The position numbers and the translations under genes are program-made. This document shows positions 43,817-55,269 of a stretch of DNA of 64,000 nucleotides, piece by piece; within the stretch, counting starts at the first letter, position 1; the number at the start of each line of letters is the position of its first letter. Where the stretch lies: assembly GCA_002104985.1 (NCBI GenBank), contig MCGO01000007.1, positions 620,001 through 684,000 of the forward strand, given 5' to 3'. The notes beneath the pieces were generated by a model that was given only the letters and a program-made list of their open reading frames with translations, searched no databases and was not told the DNA's origin. Origin of the DNA: Rhizoclosmatium globosum (Eukaryota; Chytridiomycota; Chytridiomycetes; Chytridiales; Chytriomycetaceae).

Positions 43817-44740
43817 ATGCTCAAGCTTCGATCCAAGCTCGGCGAGTGGCAACGTCGTCTCTCTGGCATCAGCCAAAAAGCAACGTCTCCACCACTTTCT
43901 CCGCCTGTAGAACCTATTTTTGAAGCTGTTGAAGAAACGAAAGTCGAAACAGTTATTGAGGAACAAGTTGAACAAGTAGTTGATCAGCAAGTGCTGGAAC
44001 CAGAAGTGATTCCAACAGTGACTGAAGTCGATAAGAAAGCGGAAGTTGTTGAGGAACCTGTGGATGATCGAGTATACGTGACAAAAGATACCCTCATCTC
44101 GCGTGGCCTCAACCCCTTCGCTGAAAAAGTACGCATTGCCTATGCTTTCAAATGTGTCGACCTGGAAGTTATTATTCTGGATTCAAACGATCAAGATCCA
44201 TCTTGGTTTCATACTGCTTCACCTAAAGGCCAATATCCAGGTTGAGTGACCAACTGATTCCAAATGCATCATCAAACTGACTCATTCACAGTAATGGAAT
44301 ATCCAGATGGATCCTATTCTAGTGACCTAGAGAAAATGATATCTCGTCTCCAAAAGGACCATCCAGTTCCAACGCTCTACCCAGGAAACTTTGCAGATTG
44401 CCACAGATGCTTAATCTACCTCAACCGTGAATTCTTCCCTGCATTCGACAAGGCACTTTACGAAAACTCTCAAGAACATCGAGAACAGTTGGAAGCAGCT
44501 GTGACTGAAATCGTTCATACACTCGAGAACCATTCGTCGGGGCCCTATTTGCTTGGAGACGACTTTTCAATTGTGGATGTGGTTTTAGCTCCGTTTTTGC
44601 GTCGATTGGGCCTTATTCCAGGTCTTAAGATTGATGAGGGTGTTCTTGGGAAGTATCTGCAGAAGTTGGAGGAAACCCCTTGTGTGGCTGGAGTTGTTAG
44701 TCCGATTGAGAAAGTGAAGCGGTACCATGCAACTGATTAG
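43817..44740 (+). CDS. glutathione S-transferase-like protein C
   Basis: Two exons (43817-44240, 44292-44740), about 290 residues. The N-terminal extension MLKLRSKLGEWQRRLSG is followed by a Glu/Val-rich linker, then a GST thioredoxin-like domain (TLISRGLNPFAEKVRIAYAF, then VMEYPDGSYSSDLEKMISRL with the usual S-D/E after a loop) and a GST C-terminal helical domain (LEAAVTEIVHTLENHSSGPY, LLGDDFSIVDVVLAPFLRRL, with the N-capping S/T-x-x-D motif). The usual active-site Cys or Ser of omega/CLIC-like GSTs is not clear in S-R-G-L-N-P-F. Alternative start at 43766 rejected because 43817 aligns with protein B. Catalysis uncertain. Confidence 0.75.
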
Positions 44741-44834
44741 AATTTTATATCTTACATAACATAATTCGTTTATGCTTTGTTATTGATTTCAAATCGGTTG
44801 TAAATTACTTCCAAACAACCACGAACATACAAAG

Positions 44835-45427
44835 ATGGCAGCTCCACTTGCATACTCACGAGCCATGTCCGCCATGCACTGGGGAATCGGAGGTCTCATG
44901 CTCGGATGTATTGGAACCGTCAAAGCGTCACAAAACACACAGGACAAAGCATTGAAGGTAAAGACCCACTCACCACCCACTTCATCCGCATCGAATCCCC
45001 TAACCTTCCCACCCACCCACAGGCAAAGTACATGAACTGGCACAAGAGTTTAGCTGTCATTGTCGCCTTCGCAGTTCCAGCACGCATTGGACTCCGCTTT
45101 GCCTCAAAGATCCCAGCGCACATTCCAGGACCAAAAGTGATCCAGTGGGCCGGTGATGCAGGCCACATTGCGTTGTACGGATTCATGATTGGAATGCCAG
45201 CTTCTGGACTCGCGATGGGATACTACAGTGGATACGGTGTTCCGTTCTTTTCAGGCACGTTCTTGAAGGGTGCTGAAACACCAAACAAGGCACTTGGTGG
45301 ACAGCTTTACTTTGCTCATAATATTATGGGACAGGCTTTGGAGTTTGTGGTCTTGGCACATGTTGGGGCTGCAGCTTATCATACTGTTCTTGGACACAAG
45401 ATCTTTTCGCGTATTTCAATCTTTTAA
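44835..45427 (+). CDS. bacterial-type cytochrome b561
   Basis: 175 residues, exons 44835-44957 and 45023-45427. Four membrane helices with His residues placed as in the Ni-hydrogenase/YodB cytochrome b family: MHWGIGGLMLG in helix 1, NWHKSLAVIVA in helix 2, and YFAHNIMGQALEF plus HVGAAAYHTVLGH in helix 4, four ligands for two haems b. Also typical are IALYGFMIGMPASG and the conserved Arg in PARIGLRF. It would shuttle electrons from quinol or superoxide across a membrane. In eukaryotes such proteins are uncommon; a mitochondrial inner-membrane location is a guess. No frame problems. Confidence 0.85.
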
Positions 45428-45439
45428 GAGTTGTATGCA

Positions 45440-46221
45440 TTAAATGGCGAAATAAAATTGAGAATTTATTATAATTATAACAGAAATTACCCGTTTCTCA
45501 TGAATTTTGATGAATGCCAACTTCTGTTCCACCAAAGTTACTCCAACAAGCATAACAACCAAATCATGCACAACACACATCCAAATATAAGCCAAACTAT
45601 TTCCTTCTTGCCCTTGAACAACTAGAGACGCAAAATAAATACACGACTCAATAAATACGAGACCTGACCCAATCAGCCCAAACTTTGTAGTAACCAAAAA
45701 TAACTCTACTACTTAACTAAGTTTAACACAATATGAATCACTTCGACAGCATTATTTTCTTTGTGTCTTAAGGCGTAAAACACTGGCACCGCGATGCAAT
45801 CGAGTGAGAACATGATTAAAATACCCTTAAAGATTCGGATTACGATGGGCGAGTAGACCAATGTTAGAACTTCTGAACATCGTAGCCATTGATACCATAG
45901 ATACGCTGTTGCAGTGAAAACAAGGAAGATTGCTGATAGAGAGTCGTTGTAATCTGAGAGCTCATTTGAAATGGAATACGCGTTTGATGCAAGGTATGCG
46001 ACTTGGAAGAGAAGGCCTGCGAGTAATAAACAGACTGCTTTTGAAAGTGGAGCCTTGGTGATGTAAAGAGTGTAGAGGAGGCGTAGTATTGTTGTGACTG
46101 CTACGATTTCAATGATGATGATCAATGGAACCGCAATATCGTCTGAGTCGGGAATCGCGGTCTTCTCAAGTGTAGATATGAGGTCAGGGTCTACTGCGGC
46201 CAGACTTCCATTTTGGGCCAT
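45440..46221 (-). CDS. seven-helix membrane protein, array member 1
   Basis: About 260 residues with seven hydrophobic segments. Start MAQNGSLAAVDPDLISTL gives a short outside N-terminus with an N-x-S site. After helix 3 it has YLWYQWLRCSEVLTLVYSP, the family motif Y-x-x-Y/W-x-W/F-x-R-S/C-x-x-V/I. One A is missing near 45712 (IHIVLNLVK, then VVELFLVTTKFG); the remaining helices and LVEQKLAFIKIHEK follow in the next frame. No known receptor family recognised. Confidence 0.65.
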
Positions 46222-46565
46222 TGTTGTTGGGTCATTGTTTTCTTTATATGGCCGACTCCGACGCTTGAAAATTTAAAAATCTACTACAGATCTTTGAGAA
46301 AAAGTTTGTGTATACATATTTTCATATTCCTTTTCCAATCCTTTCCAGCTCGGCTTACCCAAATTTCAATTCTGGGCGAAAAAACCAAACCAAACATCTG
46401 CATGCACTTAAAAGCACGTGCACCGCAAGGTTCTTTATAATGAAGTTCAGTATCATCACTTTCTCCACCCTTCTTCCTCAGTTATTACCAACGCCGCTTT
46501 GAACACAGCTCTCAACTACTGAACTCAAGATCAAACTCGTTCATTCACCGCATATTTATTTCATA

Positions 46566-47505
46566 CTATTTCCGCATCCTCTTTGCCTCCAACCCCTTCC
46601 TCCTCAACTTCACCAAAGCCGCTTTTTGCAATGCAACAACCCCGGACACAAACACCATCCCCGTCTTTTGCACACAACTCAAAACCACATACGCCACAGA
46701 TTCTTCCCCTTCACCGCCACAACCCCTGTCGCGACAAACAACACTGCCGACACAAAAACCCCCGTCGACGCTAGGAACCCATACCACGCCGTCACTTGAA
46801 ACAGCGGAATCGTGTCCTGTTTACACTTCTCAATCCCCTTCACTTCAATCGTCGAAACCGTCGCACGCAGAATATATCGTATAAAGTTCACGAGGAAGAA
46901 CATGTCTAAAGAAACAACACAGATATACACGAGTGCACGCGCCGTCACGTTTGTTACGAGGAAGTTGTCTTGAGGGATTGGGATGGCGAGGAGGAGCAGG
47001 GGTATGTATGCAAGAGTGTGAATGCGATAAGGATGGATTTGAAGAGTGTGAGGAAGAAGGGTGTGGATGTTAGGTGGAATACTTGGTGTGATCGAGTCCA
47101 CTGTTGCCAGGCGTATAGGACGAGGGTAGTTGCGAAGAAGAGGATGTTGATTGCTTTACCGGGTTTGCTGAATGGGTTATCGAAGAAGTAGGCGGATGAG
47201 GCAGTGTAGGCTGTTTGGGAGAGGAGGCCGAGGAATATGAGGAGGGTTGGAGGGGAGAGGAAGGGGGTGTTTGTTTTGTGAAGGAAGCGGGCGAGGGTTA
47301 CTGTGATTGCTATTGTTGTGCAGGTTAGGAGGGAGAGGTAGAGAGTTGTGCCAGATTGAACGCGTGGAGATGCATGCAGGAGGATCTGCATTTTTGTGTA
47401 TTCTGAACCGGGGCTTGCAGGAAAGAATCCGGGGCTTGACTGTATTGAGCTGTTGAAGGGTGATGTCGGCGGAGCGGGCTGGAACATGTCATCTGTGATG
47501 TTCAT
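46566..47505 (-). CDS. seven-helix membrane protein, array member 2
   Basis: About 310 residues. A long outside N-terminus starting MNITDDMFQPAPPTSPFNSS with N-glycosylation sites, then seven hydrophobic segments. The family motif appears as VLYAWQQWTRSHQVFHLTS; the helix 5-6 loop has TVSTIEVKGIEKCKQDTIPL. Two missing bases (near 47065 and 46690) break the frame. Same strand as member 1. Basic C-tail LRRKGLEAKRMRK. Confidence 0.65.
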
Positions 47506-47690
47506 TGTGTTTTTCAGTACAATGGGAACAATGGATATCTCAAATTGATACGAAATCTGGTTCGTACGGAACAAAACCTGATAAGTAGAGCAAATGCCGA
47601 GATTTTAAGCCGGTCTCCTTTCTTTAAGAGTTAATTCTCTCCTTTCCAGATTGAATAAGTTTGATTAAATTTCCTCCTGAAATCCAACCA

Positions 47691-48885
47691 ATGTCCCTTG
47701 AGAGTATGGCCACTGAACTTACCGCCGCCCTTGACGTCAAGGCCGCCCCATCCGTTGAAGTAGACGAAGAGACGTATGGCAGCCAGGGTGGAAGCAGCAC
47801 AACACTCGCAGCGATGATCGAGGCATCGCTGTCATCGGTTGTGCAGCGCCTTCTTTCGCCGCAGCTTGAGACAATTCTCAACAAACTGGACACGTTGGAC
47901 GGCCGACTTGGCGCCGTTGAAGCCCGGGTCTTCTCGCATGCCACTTCGCAAGTTCAACCACCACCAACAACCAACTACCAATCGGGAATGCAGCAAGCAG
48001 CCGCCCAGATGATGCAGGAACAACTACTTGGTCTGTCTGCCTCGGTTGAGACTCTTGTTGCAGTTGGAAGAAAGTGCGAGAATGTTCTGGCTGATGGTGC
48101 GTGTTCTGTCCCTTAAACCTGCCTGTCTCATGGCCTAATTTAACCTACACTTCCCCCTCCTTCTGAACCAACCTTCTAACTCGCCTAATTAAGCTGTCGA
48201 CAACATGACCTGGGCCCTGGACTCCTTCCAGCAGCAGCAAGAGCACTTTGCCCAACAGCAACAGCAACAGCAACAGCCCTCTGCCGCTCCCGTTTCTCCA
48301 ACTCCCTCCACCACCGACGACGCCTCAATCGACAGAATCTCTGAAGCAATCCGCGCAATGAACCAGCGCATGGAATCCGTCGAACGCATCTCCTCCACCC
48401 TCATCCCCGACATTGTCTCAAAGGGCCTTGAACAGATCGCCCTCAAACAGGCCGAACTTGACAAGGAACTCAGAGCATCGCTTGCCCATGTCTCGGCATC
48501 TACCCAGGACGCTGACCTCCTCTCAAAGCTCTCTGATCTCGAATCCAAGTTTGAGACACTCCCACAAATGTATATTGACACTGTCACTGTGTCTCTGCAG
48601 AACCAGACAAAGTCGCTCATGACTGTTATTGATGATATCAAGGAACAGCAGACAGAGGCTATCCAGAGTGTGGCGGCAAACAGTAACAACAGGAAAAGTG
48701 GTTCGACAGTTTCAAGTGCTGTTGCTTCAATTCCTGTCATTCCTGACATGGGTATCAAGTCTCGTCTCAACAAACTTGCTACCATTGCTAAAAATCGATT
48801 GTCTTCGAGTGAAATTGAGCCCATCAAAGTTGCCTCTCCCAGTGCTTCTACTCTTGCCTCCAATGAGCAGCCTTCTTACCAATGA
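47691..48885 (+). CDS. coiled-coil protein with Gln-rich linker
   Basis: About 365 residues in two exons (47691-48096, 48194-48885). The N-terminal half has heptad-like helices (LETILNKLDTLDGRLGAVEA), then a Gln-rich linker (QQQEHFAQQQQQQQQPS) and a long coiled coil (ISEAIRAMNQRMESVERIS, LEQIALKQAELDKELRA, LLSKLSDLESKF). The C-terminal segment is basic (GIKSRLNKLATIAKNRL). No enzymatic domain. Probably a structural or tethering protein; specific role unknown. It interrupts the seven-helix array. Confidence 0.7.
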
Positions 48886-49046
48886 GCAGTCCCTTGATAC
48901 ACTAGACCAGTTTAGATCCTTTTCTACACTTACGCCATTTTCTCTCTTTCTTTCTTTTACACAATAAACTTTATTCTTTTGTTTGATTCTGACGTGTTCT
49001 CTTTTCGAAGGACTGAATTGTCACGACCCTACCTCACAACACATCA

Positions 49047-51446
49047 ATGGATTCCCAACCACAGCCAGACAGTAGCACTGATCAAGCAACCAACGGTACC
49101 CAAGATGCTCCATCTCAACCTCCATCAAACACGATCAGCAACGCCGCCCCATTCTCCGCCGGCTCACTAGCAAACCTAAACTACCGCACCCAATCCAGAA
49201 TGAAATCAAAAACCGCGCGAAACGGACCATCAACCGGTACAGCATACTTCCCCTCCCGCCAAGCCTCCGCCTACACCGGCGATCAAATCCAACAAACAAT
49301 CCGAAACCTAAGCGTCCGCGACGTTCCCGTCCATCTCTTCATGAACATGGACCCAGTATCAGGTTTTTAATTTCGTTTTTCGTTTTTTCAAATATGATTC
49401 AAATATGATTCAATAGCGAGACCCAGTGCGACAAGCGCCCGATCACGTAGTTCCATGGGAATCGCTGGGTCCTCTGCCGCGAATTTCAACGATATCGTGT
49501 CGAAAGTTAATTCTAGCTATGATATCCAGAAACTCGCGCCGGAAAAGAACGGGTCTCTTGTGGAGAAGCTTGAGAATGCTGGTTCTGATAACGAGGAAGA
49601 AGAGTGCGAGGAGGAGGAGGAGAGGGGAGAAGAAGGGACGCCGGTTGTTGCTGGTGATGGTGGTGGACGGAGACAGACTTTGATGGGTGCTTTGTTTGGG
49701 GGTGGGTCGGATGGGAGGGCGAGTTTGGCGAGAGGAAGTGTTGTTGGTGGTGTGAGTGCGAAACAGCTCAATAGAAATCAAGTTGCTCCCGCTGTGGATT
49801 TAGAGGCGCAGAAAGAAGAAAGTGGGGATCATGATGCGAGCAATAGTGGGTCACTGGAATACGTTCCTCCACCTGTATATGTAACAACTGAAAAGAAATC
49901 GGGAAGCTTTATGAGACGTGTTTCGAACGCGATTGAGGCTTTGATTCCTATTCCATTGTTTTCTGGTGGTGGGACAAAGGAGTCTGACGCTTCTGCAGTT
50001 GCAAATAAGTCTCGAAATGACATGTCAGTGAGGAGTCTGAAGCGAACGCAGACTTTGCATCAAGTCTTTGAAGAAGAGGAAGAGGAAAATGATACGTTTG
50101 ATATAAGGGAGGAGGAGAATTTGGAAGAGTTTAAAGAGCTTGTGAATCGTCGCCGATCTAGCAATATGAACCTTCCCCCACCGGATTCGGCGAATGCGGC
50201 AAATATTCATATTCATGTGGCAAACTCGGAGATTGTGGATCAAGATGAGGATCTCCCTGTTGCGCCAACTATCATTGAGACAAAGCGCGGGAGTTTGACT
50301 GTGCCTGGAAAGAAACCTCTGTTACCCCAGCTACATACTGCTCACAGCCAACCGTCTTTTACCTTCTCGGCCAAACCACTGCAAAACAAATCAAAGCCAA
50401 TTTTCATTGGAGGAATGATTGGAATGCCCATCAAGTCGAGTCAATCCTTGAGAAGTTCAGTTTCAAGAGCCCCAACAATTAACGAGGCCAAACCTACATT
50501 GGAAGCTCCCGCTGAAGCTCTTTCACCCCCAACCATCCCCTCTCCGCGTGCATCCACAGCCCATCGTCGCACAAACACTATGTTGGACCTCCCTTCCACA
50601 TCCCTAACCCGAGGCCTTTCCATCCGTTCAGCCACATCAAGCATGGGCAGATCTTCTGTCGGAACACGTTCCCGCTCTCGCTCCGTCTCGCACATTGTAA
50701 TCCCCACAGCCCCATCTCCAGTCGCCTTAGCCCTCGCCTCCGCGCGCCCCACAGGATCAAGCATAACAAACCTTTCCCCAAACCCGGGTTCACCCCCACC
50801 TCAAACCCGAAAATCCGACTCCTTCATCATACCCGAACAAACAGACGGGAAATCAGAATCCGCGCTCCGCTACATCCAGGCCTTCTCCATCCTCCGCGGA
50901 GACGCAATCAAATCAGATTTGCGAGAAAAACGGAAACTCGAACGAGACCTTGTTTCGGGTGACGCTGCTTTAGCAGCCTCTGTTGCAGCACATGCTGGCG
51001 CGGTTACTAGTCTTGATACCTTTGGAAAAGTCGTTAAAATGGCGGCGGATATGAAACAAGTCGGTATGGACCCGTCACTCGCCGCGGAACTTGATAAGGA
51101 CACGTTGACGATGGTTCTAAAGCTCAAAAAGTGGGCTCGGTCGCGACAGAAGCCGCAGAGTAAATTCGAGGGTTACTTGAGAGGTGTGAACGCGCAGGTT
51201 GAGACGGAGTTGCCTGTTGGGTTGGAGGTTGATTTGATTGAGGATGTGTTGCCTGTTGTTTCGTTGTATCGGAAGATGTATGAGGCGCAGCTTGGGGTTG
51301 GACATAACTTCGCAGTCAATGCGGCGAAGTATCAGAGTAAATTGGAGGAGAGGGTTAGGAAGGAGAAATGTTGGAATTATGATGGGAGTCAGGGCCAGGG
51401 TGAAGGGGACGGTATGGCGGTTTCGTCTGTACTTAATATGTTTTGA
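49047..51446 (+). CDS. large disordered Ser/Pro-rich protein with conserved C-terminus
   Basis: About 780 residues, exons 49047-49362 and 49417-51446, no frame slips. Most is low complexity: acidic DNEEEECEEEEERGEEG, Gly-rich, Ser/Arg-rich (GTRSRSRSVSHIVIP) and many S/T-P sites suited to phosphorylation. The last 180 residues look folded and helical (ALRYIQAFSILRGDAIKSDL, LTMVLKLKKWARSRQ, LIEDVLPVVSLYRKMYEAQL). A membrane-like or nuclear motif is not seen. Family not recognised; may be a scaffold for signalling or polarity. Confidence 0.7.
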
Positions 51447-51457
51447 GAGACAGTCGA

Positions 51458-52228
51458 TTATGGTTTCTTTATTGAAATAATTCGAAGTTTTGTTATCGCT
51501 ACTGTGCTTGTGAGGAGTGTTTCGCTTATATTTTCGAGTATTTCGCAGATTAATACTCTGTTGTCATTTACTCCCCCATTTCTTTCCATAACCATCTGTA
51601 TAACATGGAGGGAAAGATAGAGCAATATGCACGCGGATGTGGCCAGTGTCATTTGCGCGACAGCGGGAAGTGGGTCGCCGCGTTCATTGGGAACCAAATC
51701 CGCGGGGTTTTTGTAAATAAATTGATGTGAAGTATAAGCCGAGAAAATCTCGAGACATATCACGCCTACACCGCATATTGCCCAAAGTATGTCACCACAC
51801 CAAGTCAAATTCTTCCATGCAGAAACTACGGTCGACATTACAGCAAGTATACACGCGATGTGGGTCATAGTGCTGAAAACTTCACAAGATATCTTGGATG
51901 ATGCGAGCTCAATTAATGGCATGGCTCTCATTCGTCGATAGTGAAGGTACGAGACAAGTCCGAAAGTGAAAGCAATATCCTTCCCTAAACTCAGGTCCAT
52001 GATTAAAAATGTATCGATAGAACAGATCGCAATATGTATGGCTGTTAATAGTATGAAAATAAACATCAGCAAGTTGGGTAAAATCCAAACGGCCACGGCT
52101 TCGTTGTACATCCAGGCTATAAGACTGAACAGAATACAAAAATTAGTTCCACTCAGCGCAAACTGGAAGTAGCTCGCGCCATCGTTAAATGAAGTCAGGG
52201 ATATCGTTATGTTCGCCAAATCCCCCAT
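51458..52228 (-). CDS. seven-helix membrane protein, array member 3
   Basis: 256 residues, single exon, intact. MGDLANITISLTSFNDGASY with an N-x-T site, then seven hydrophobic helices; family motif position reads VSYLHYRRMRAMPLIELAS. Divergent from the other members but the same size and topology, ending with the basic tail TKLRIISIKKP shared in type with T4-T8. Divergently oriented to member 4 with about 165 bp between starts. Confidence 0.65.
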   Translation of the reverse strand: MGDLANITISLTSFNDGASYFQFALSGTNFCILFSLIAWMYNEAVAVWILPNLLMFIFILLTAIHIAICSIDTFLIMDLSLGKDIAFTFGLVSYLHYRRMRAMPLIELASSKISCEVFSTMTHIACILAVMSTVVSAWKNLTWCGDILWAICGVGVICLEIFSAYTSHQFIYKNPADLVPNERGDPLPAVAQMTLATSACILLYLSLHVIQMVMERNGGVNDNRVLICEILENISETLLTSTVAITKLRIISIKKP

Positions 52229-52393
52229 TGTTTAAAAGGAGGAAACTCTGCCAACACCCTGAAAAACACCATGTGAAAACACCATTGTCGCAATATGAAT
52301 TTCCGACTCTGAATGAAGTGGGGGGGGATCGTGAATCGCATTAAATCCCCCCATTGTTTCAAGACAATTCCCTAACATCACCATTGTTGCAAA

Positions 52394-53239
52394 ATGGATG
52401 CCCGACTCCGACAAGATCTTCACTTTCAACCTCTGGTGTGGTCAGGGTTCACCGCCATGTGTTTTCTTGCCGCACTGGAGCTCATATTCTTTTCCGCTTT
52501 TCTGTATCTGACACGGAAAACTGAAGAAGACACAATCTGGACGCGCAAGAACACACTACTCGTTGTATTTCTTACAACACAGACTGTATACTTTGGAGTT
52601 CATGCCTTTAGTTTTTCATACAGGACAATACCCCCGAAAGTTATCAATTGCTTACCGACGGTAGCGTTTTCTTTGCTCGAGATTCTTTACCTTTTGTGTG
52701 CGTGGGAGCGATGTAAAGAAGTGTTTCGGATTACTTCTGGATCTAAAGTCGTCAAGATATTTCAGGTGATACTGGTCGTGACTTGTTGCTCGTGTTTGCT
52801 AGCTAGCATCGTGATTTTACTGCCTCTTGATCGGAAAATAATGATACCTGCCTATTTTGGGGTCGCTGGACTTTCCGCTGTGGGCATCTTGGCCTTGGAT
52901 GGGTACTTCGCGTACCAATATATTCGATACTTGTTTGACCGCGTTATTGAGACAAATGAAACAGTTACTGATATGAAGGCTGTGGATATGTTTGTAACAG
53001 TTGCTAGATGGGGATTGGGGTCTTGCTTCTTTGCTACACTGATTTGGATAACCTTCATTGCCCAACAAGTTATAGCAGCGATGAACCATGAAAACGGCGT
53101 CAGTGCTTATGCAGGACTTTATATTGTTTTTGATGTATGTTCATTCTTGGCTGGACTGTGTTTGGTTGCATTGAAAGTATTGCTTGTGAGTAGATTTCGG
53201 AAACTAAAGATTCCAGCAACGAGGAAAGCGTTACGATAA
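52394..53239 (+). CDS. seven-helix membrane protein, array member 4
   Basis: 281 residues, intact, the only array member on the plus strand. Outside N-terminus MDARLRQDLHFQPLVWSG, seven helices, LYLLCAWERCKEVFRITSG as the family motif after helix 3, MKAVDMFVTVARWGLG before helix 6 and the cytoplasmic tail LVSRFRKLKIPATRKALR rich in basic residues. The upstream 5' leader repeats short sequences (CCCCCATTGTTTCAAGACA) seen upstream of member 3, as though a promoter was copied and inverted. Confidence 0.7.
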   Translation: MDARLRQDLHFQPLVWSGFTAMCFLAALELIFFSAFLYLTRKTEEDTIWTRKNTLLVVFLTTQTVYFGVHAFSFSYRTIPPKVINCLPTVAFSLLEILYLLCAWERCKEVFRITSGSKVVKIFQVILVVTCCSCLLASIVILLPLDRKIMIPAYFGVAGLSAVGILALDGYFAYQYIRYLFDRVIETNETVTDMKAVDMFVTVARWGLGSCFFATLIWITFIAQQVIAAMNHENGVSAYAGLYIVFDVCSFLAGLCLVALKVLLVSRFRKLKIPATRKALR

Positions 53240-53255
53240 AATTTGAATAAATGGT

Positions 53256-54041
53256 TTATGTATCTTCTTCGTTTTTTAAAAGAACTAACCGTATTTTCTG
53301 CGATCCCAATAATATTCCCATCAATGTCATCAAGACATCAAATGCAATCAACAAGAGCATATAATCATTACTGTCGGTTGTACGGTTTATGGTTGCCATT
53401 GTCTGGGCAATCATAACACCCAAGGCTGCGATGTTTAAAAGTACCACCATCACTCCATAACGTGCAATAATTACAAATAACTTCAAAACTCGCGCATCAA
53501 CGCCTTTCATTTGTAAAGTATCCGCAGTCCTCACGAAACAGTAGTATAAGAAAGACCAAGTGAAAAACAAGTCGACGATAATCATCACGACACCATTCAA
53601 TGAGCGCGACACAAAGTATAACTGTGTCCTTGCTGAACCATCCATAGGAACAGCTAAGGGAACTAGTGGCAAGGCGCTTAGCAGCGCTTTCGCGATAATG
53701 ATCACTTTTAAGACGTGCTGAACATTGGATGACATTGTTTCTCGAAATACGGGAAGGCTTCTTTGCCAGTGATACAGAACATAAAAGATTTGACTACAGG
53801 AAAAGAATAGCGTTGTTGAGGCAAGAAGATCGTGGCTGATTGAGTGTGATATAACATAGGCTGATAATGAGACCAAATAAGCGAAAAGCAAGACAGTTTT
53901 GATTGTGAATGGTTGCCGTTGCTGAAGCAGAAAGAAAATGAACCCAATGTCAAATATCACGGATATTGTGGCCAGTCCAACGAGAATAATACTGACAGGG
54001 CTCAATTCATCTGTATGCTCTTGTATTGTCCCTTGCTCCAT
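53256..54041 (-). CDS. seven-helix membrane protein, array member 5
   Basis: 261 residues, single exon, intact. MEQGTIQEHTDELSPVSI, seven helices, family motif FYVLYHWQRSLPVFRETMS, second landmark LQMKGVDARVLKLFVIIARY before helix 6, and the tail SQKIRLVLLKNEEDT. Tail-to-tail with member 4 with only 16 bp between the stops, so their 3' ends overlap or share terminators. Confidence 0.7.
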   Translation of the reverse strand: MEQGTIQEHTDELSPVSIILVGLATISVIFDIGFIFFLLQQRQPFTIKTVLLFAYLVSLSAYVISHSISHDLLASTTLFFSCSQIFYVLYHWQRSLPVFRETMSSNVQHVLKVIIIAKALLSALPLVPLAVPMDGSARTQLYFVSRSLNGVVMIIVDLFFTWSFLYYCFVRTADTLQMKGVDARVLKLFVIIARYGVMVVLLNIAALGVMIAQTMATINRTTDSNDYMLLLIAFDVLMTLMGILLGSQKIRLVLLKNEEDT

Positions 54042-54126
54042 TATGATTTAGTGGAGACTTTCCATTGTTCAAGAAATCAGCAACATATAATATTAAGTTT
54101 CCATAATTTGTTATGAATTGAATCAA

Positions 54127-55183
54127 TCAAACAATATTCTTCTTATCCTCAACTTTTTCTGGTATCTTTTTTCGTTTTGCTGCATTCACAAGCCGGACTT
54201 TAAGAATGACAAGAGTGCTTGCAATAAACAGCTGAGCCAGACTGAACATAATTTGTAGAAGATAAAACGTGTATACATCCACATCGTATTTTTTGTTCGA
54301 TGCGACAACGCTTCCTCCAATGTAGAATCCAAGCATTAAGATACCTCCGACAGAAGAGACAAAGAGATGTCGTGCAACAATAGGAAAATACTGCACCACC
54401 TGTCAAAACGATTAAAGCATGAGTAAAGTCTTTTTGTATTATCATACCTTAGCATCTGGACCTTTGATTTCAATTACTTCTTCAGTTCTCTTCAGAATGT
54501 ACTTCAAAGAAACGACAGCAAAGAAAATATCCTGTTAAGTATCTCATTAGATGCATGGTTTTGATTTCAACTCACCATAACCAATAGACAAAAGCCGCTC
54601 ACAGTTGTCGCCAAGTTTGTAATGTATCGGGCTGCATCAAAGCTAGATGGTATCAAAATAGTGAAAATGGGCAAGATGCAGAGGAATATAATGGCACGAA
54701 ATAGCCACAGAACTCGGGTGTAGTGAGAAACTCCATTCTGGATACGAAATATATCTGATGTTCTCATCCAAGAGTAACTCAGGTAGAAGACTTCCATCAG
54801 TGCTAATGTAATCATTCTAGCACTTGCAGTAGAACGACTTGAATCACTCGTATAAGCCGCGCAAGCTATGAAGTTGGCGGCAACTACAATCAGTAGACTT
54901 ATAAGTACCAGATTTTTGGGAGTGAAGAGAATAGATGGTTTCCCAGAACTAAAGAGCAGGAAAGTGACCAAGCCTGTAAGCATAATAAAAGAGATGCCGC
55001 TAGTACAGTACATATAAATGACATTTTTCAAAGTACATAATCCGTTTCTTACCTTAAAACGGCTTGTAATTGAGATACAAGTGCCACTATGCCGACATCA
55101 GATGTTGGCCCATCATGAACAGAAGTATCATTGTACTTTCTCCTGGATACTGTAAGGGAGTCATTTCTGGAAGTTGTTTGCAT
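54127..55183 (-). CDS. seven-helix membrane protein, array member 6
   Basis: About 300 residues in four exons. N-terminal exon MQTTSRNDSLTVSRRKYNDT..DGPTSDVGIVALVSQLQ, glycosylation sites outside. The intron before SGISFIMLTGL splits the first helix. Motif FYLSYSWMRTSDIFRIQNG; EVIEIKGPDAK/VVQYFPIVARH spans a second intron boundary. Tail LKVRLVNAAKRKKIPEKVEDK. Exon layout is the same as in members 7 and 8, so these three form a subfamily. Confidence 0.7.
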
Positions 55184-55269
55184 TGTTGTCGATTGTTTAA
55201 AGAAGTATTATTTACGACAATGACAAACGAACAATAGAGGTTGACAAAAATGTAATAAACGAGCATCAA

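Noticed and set aside
48189..48863. 224-residue frame opposite the coiled-coil gene
   Set aside because: Shadow frame with Cys and Leu runs mirroring Gln codons; the plus strand has clear heptads.
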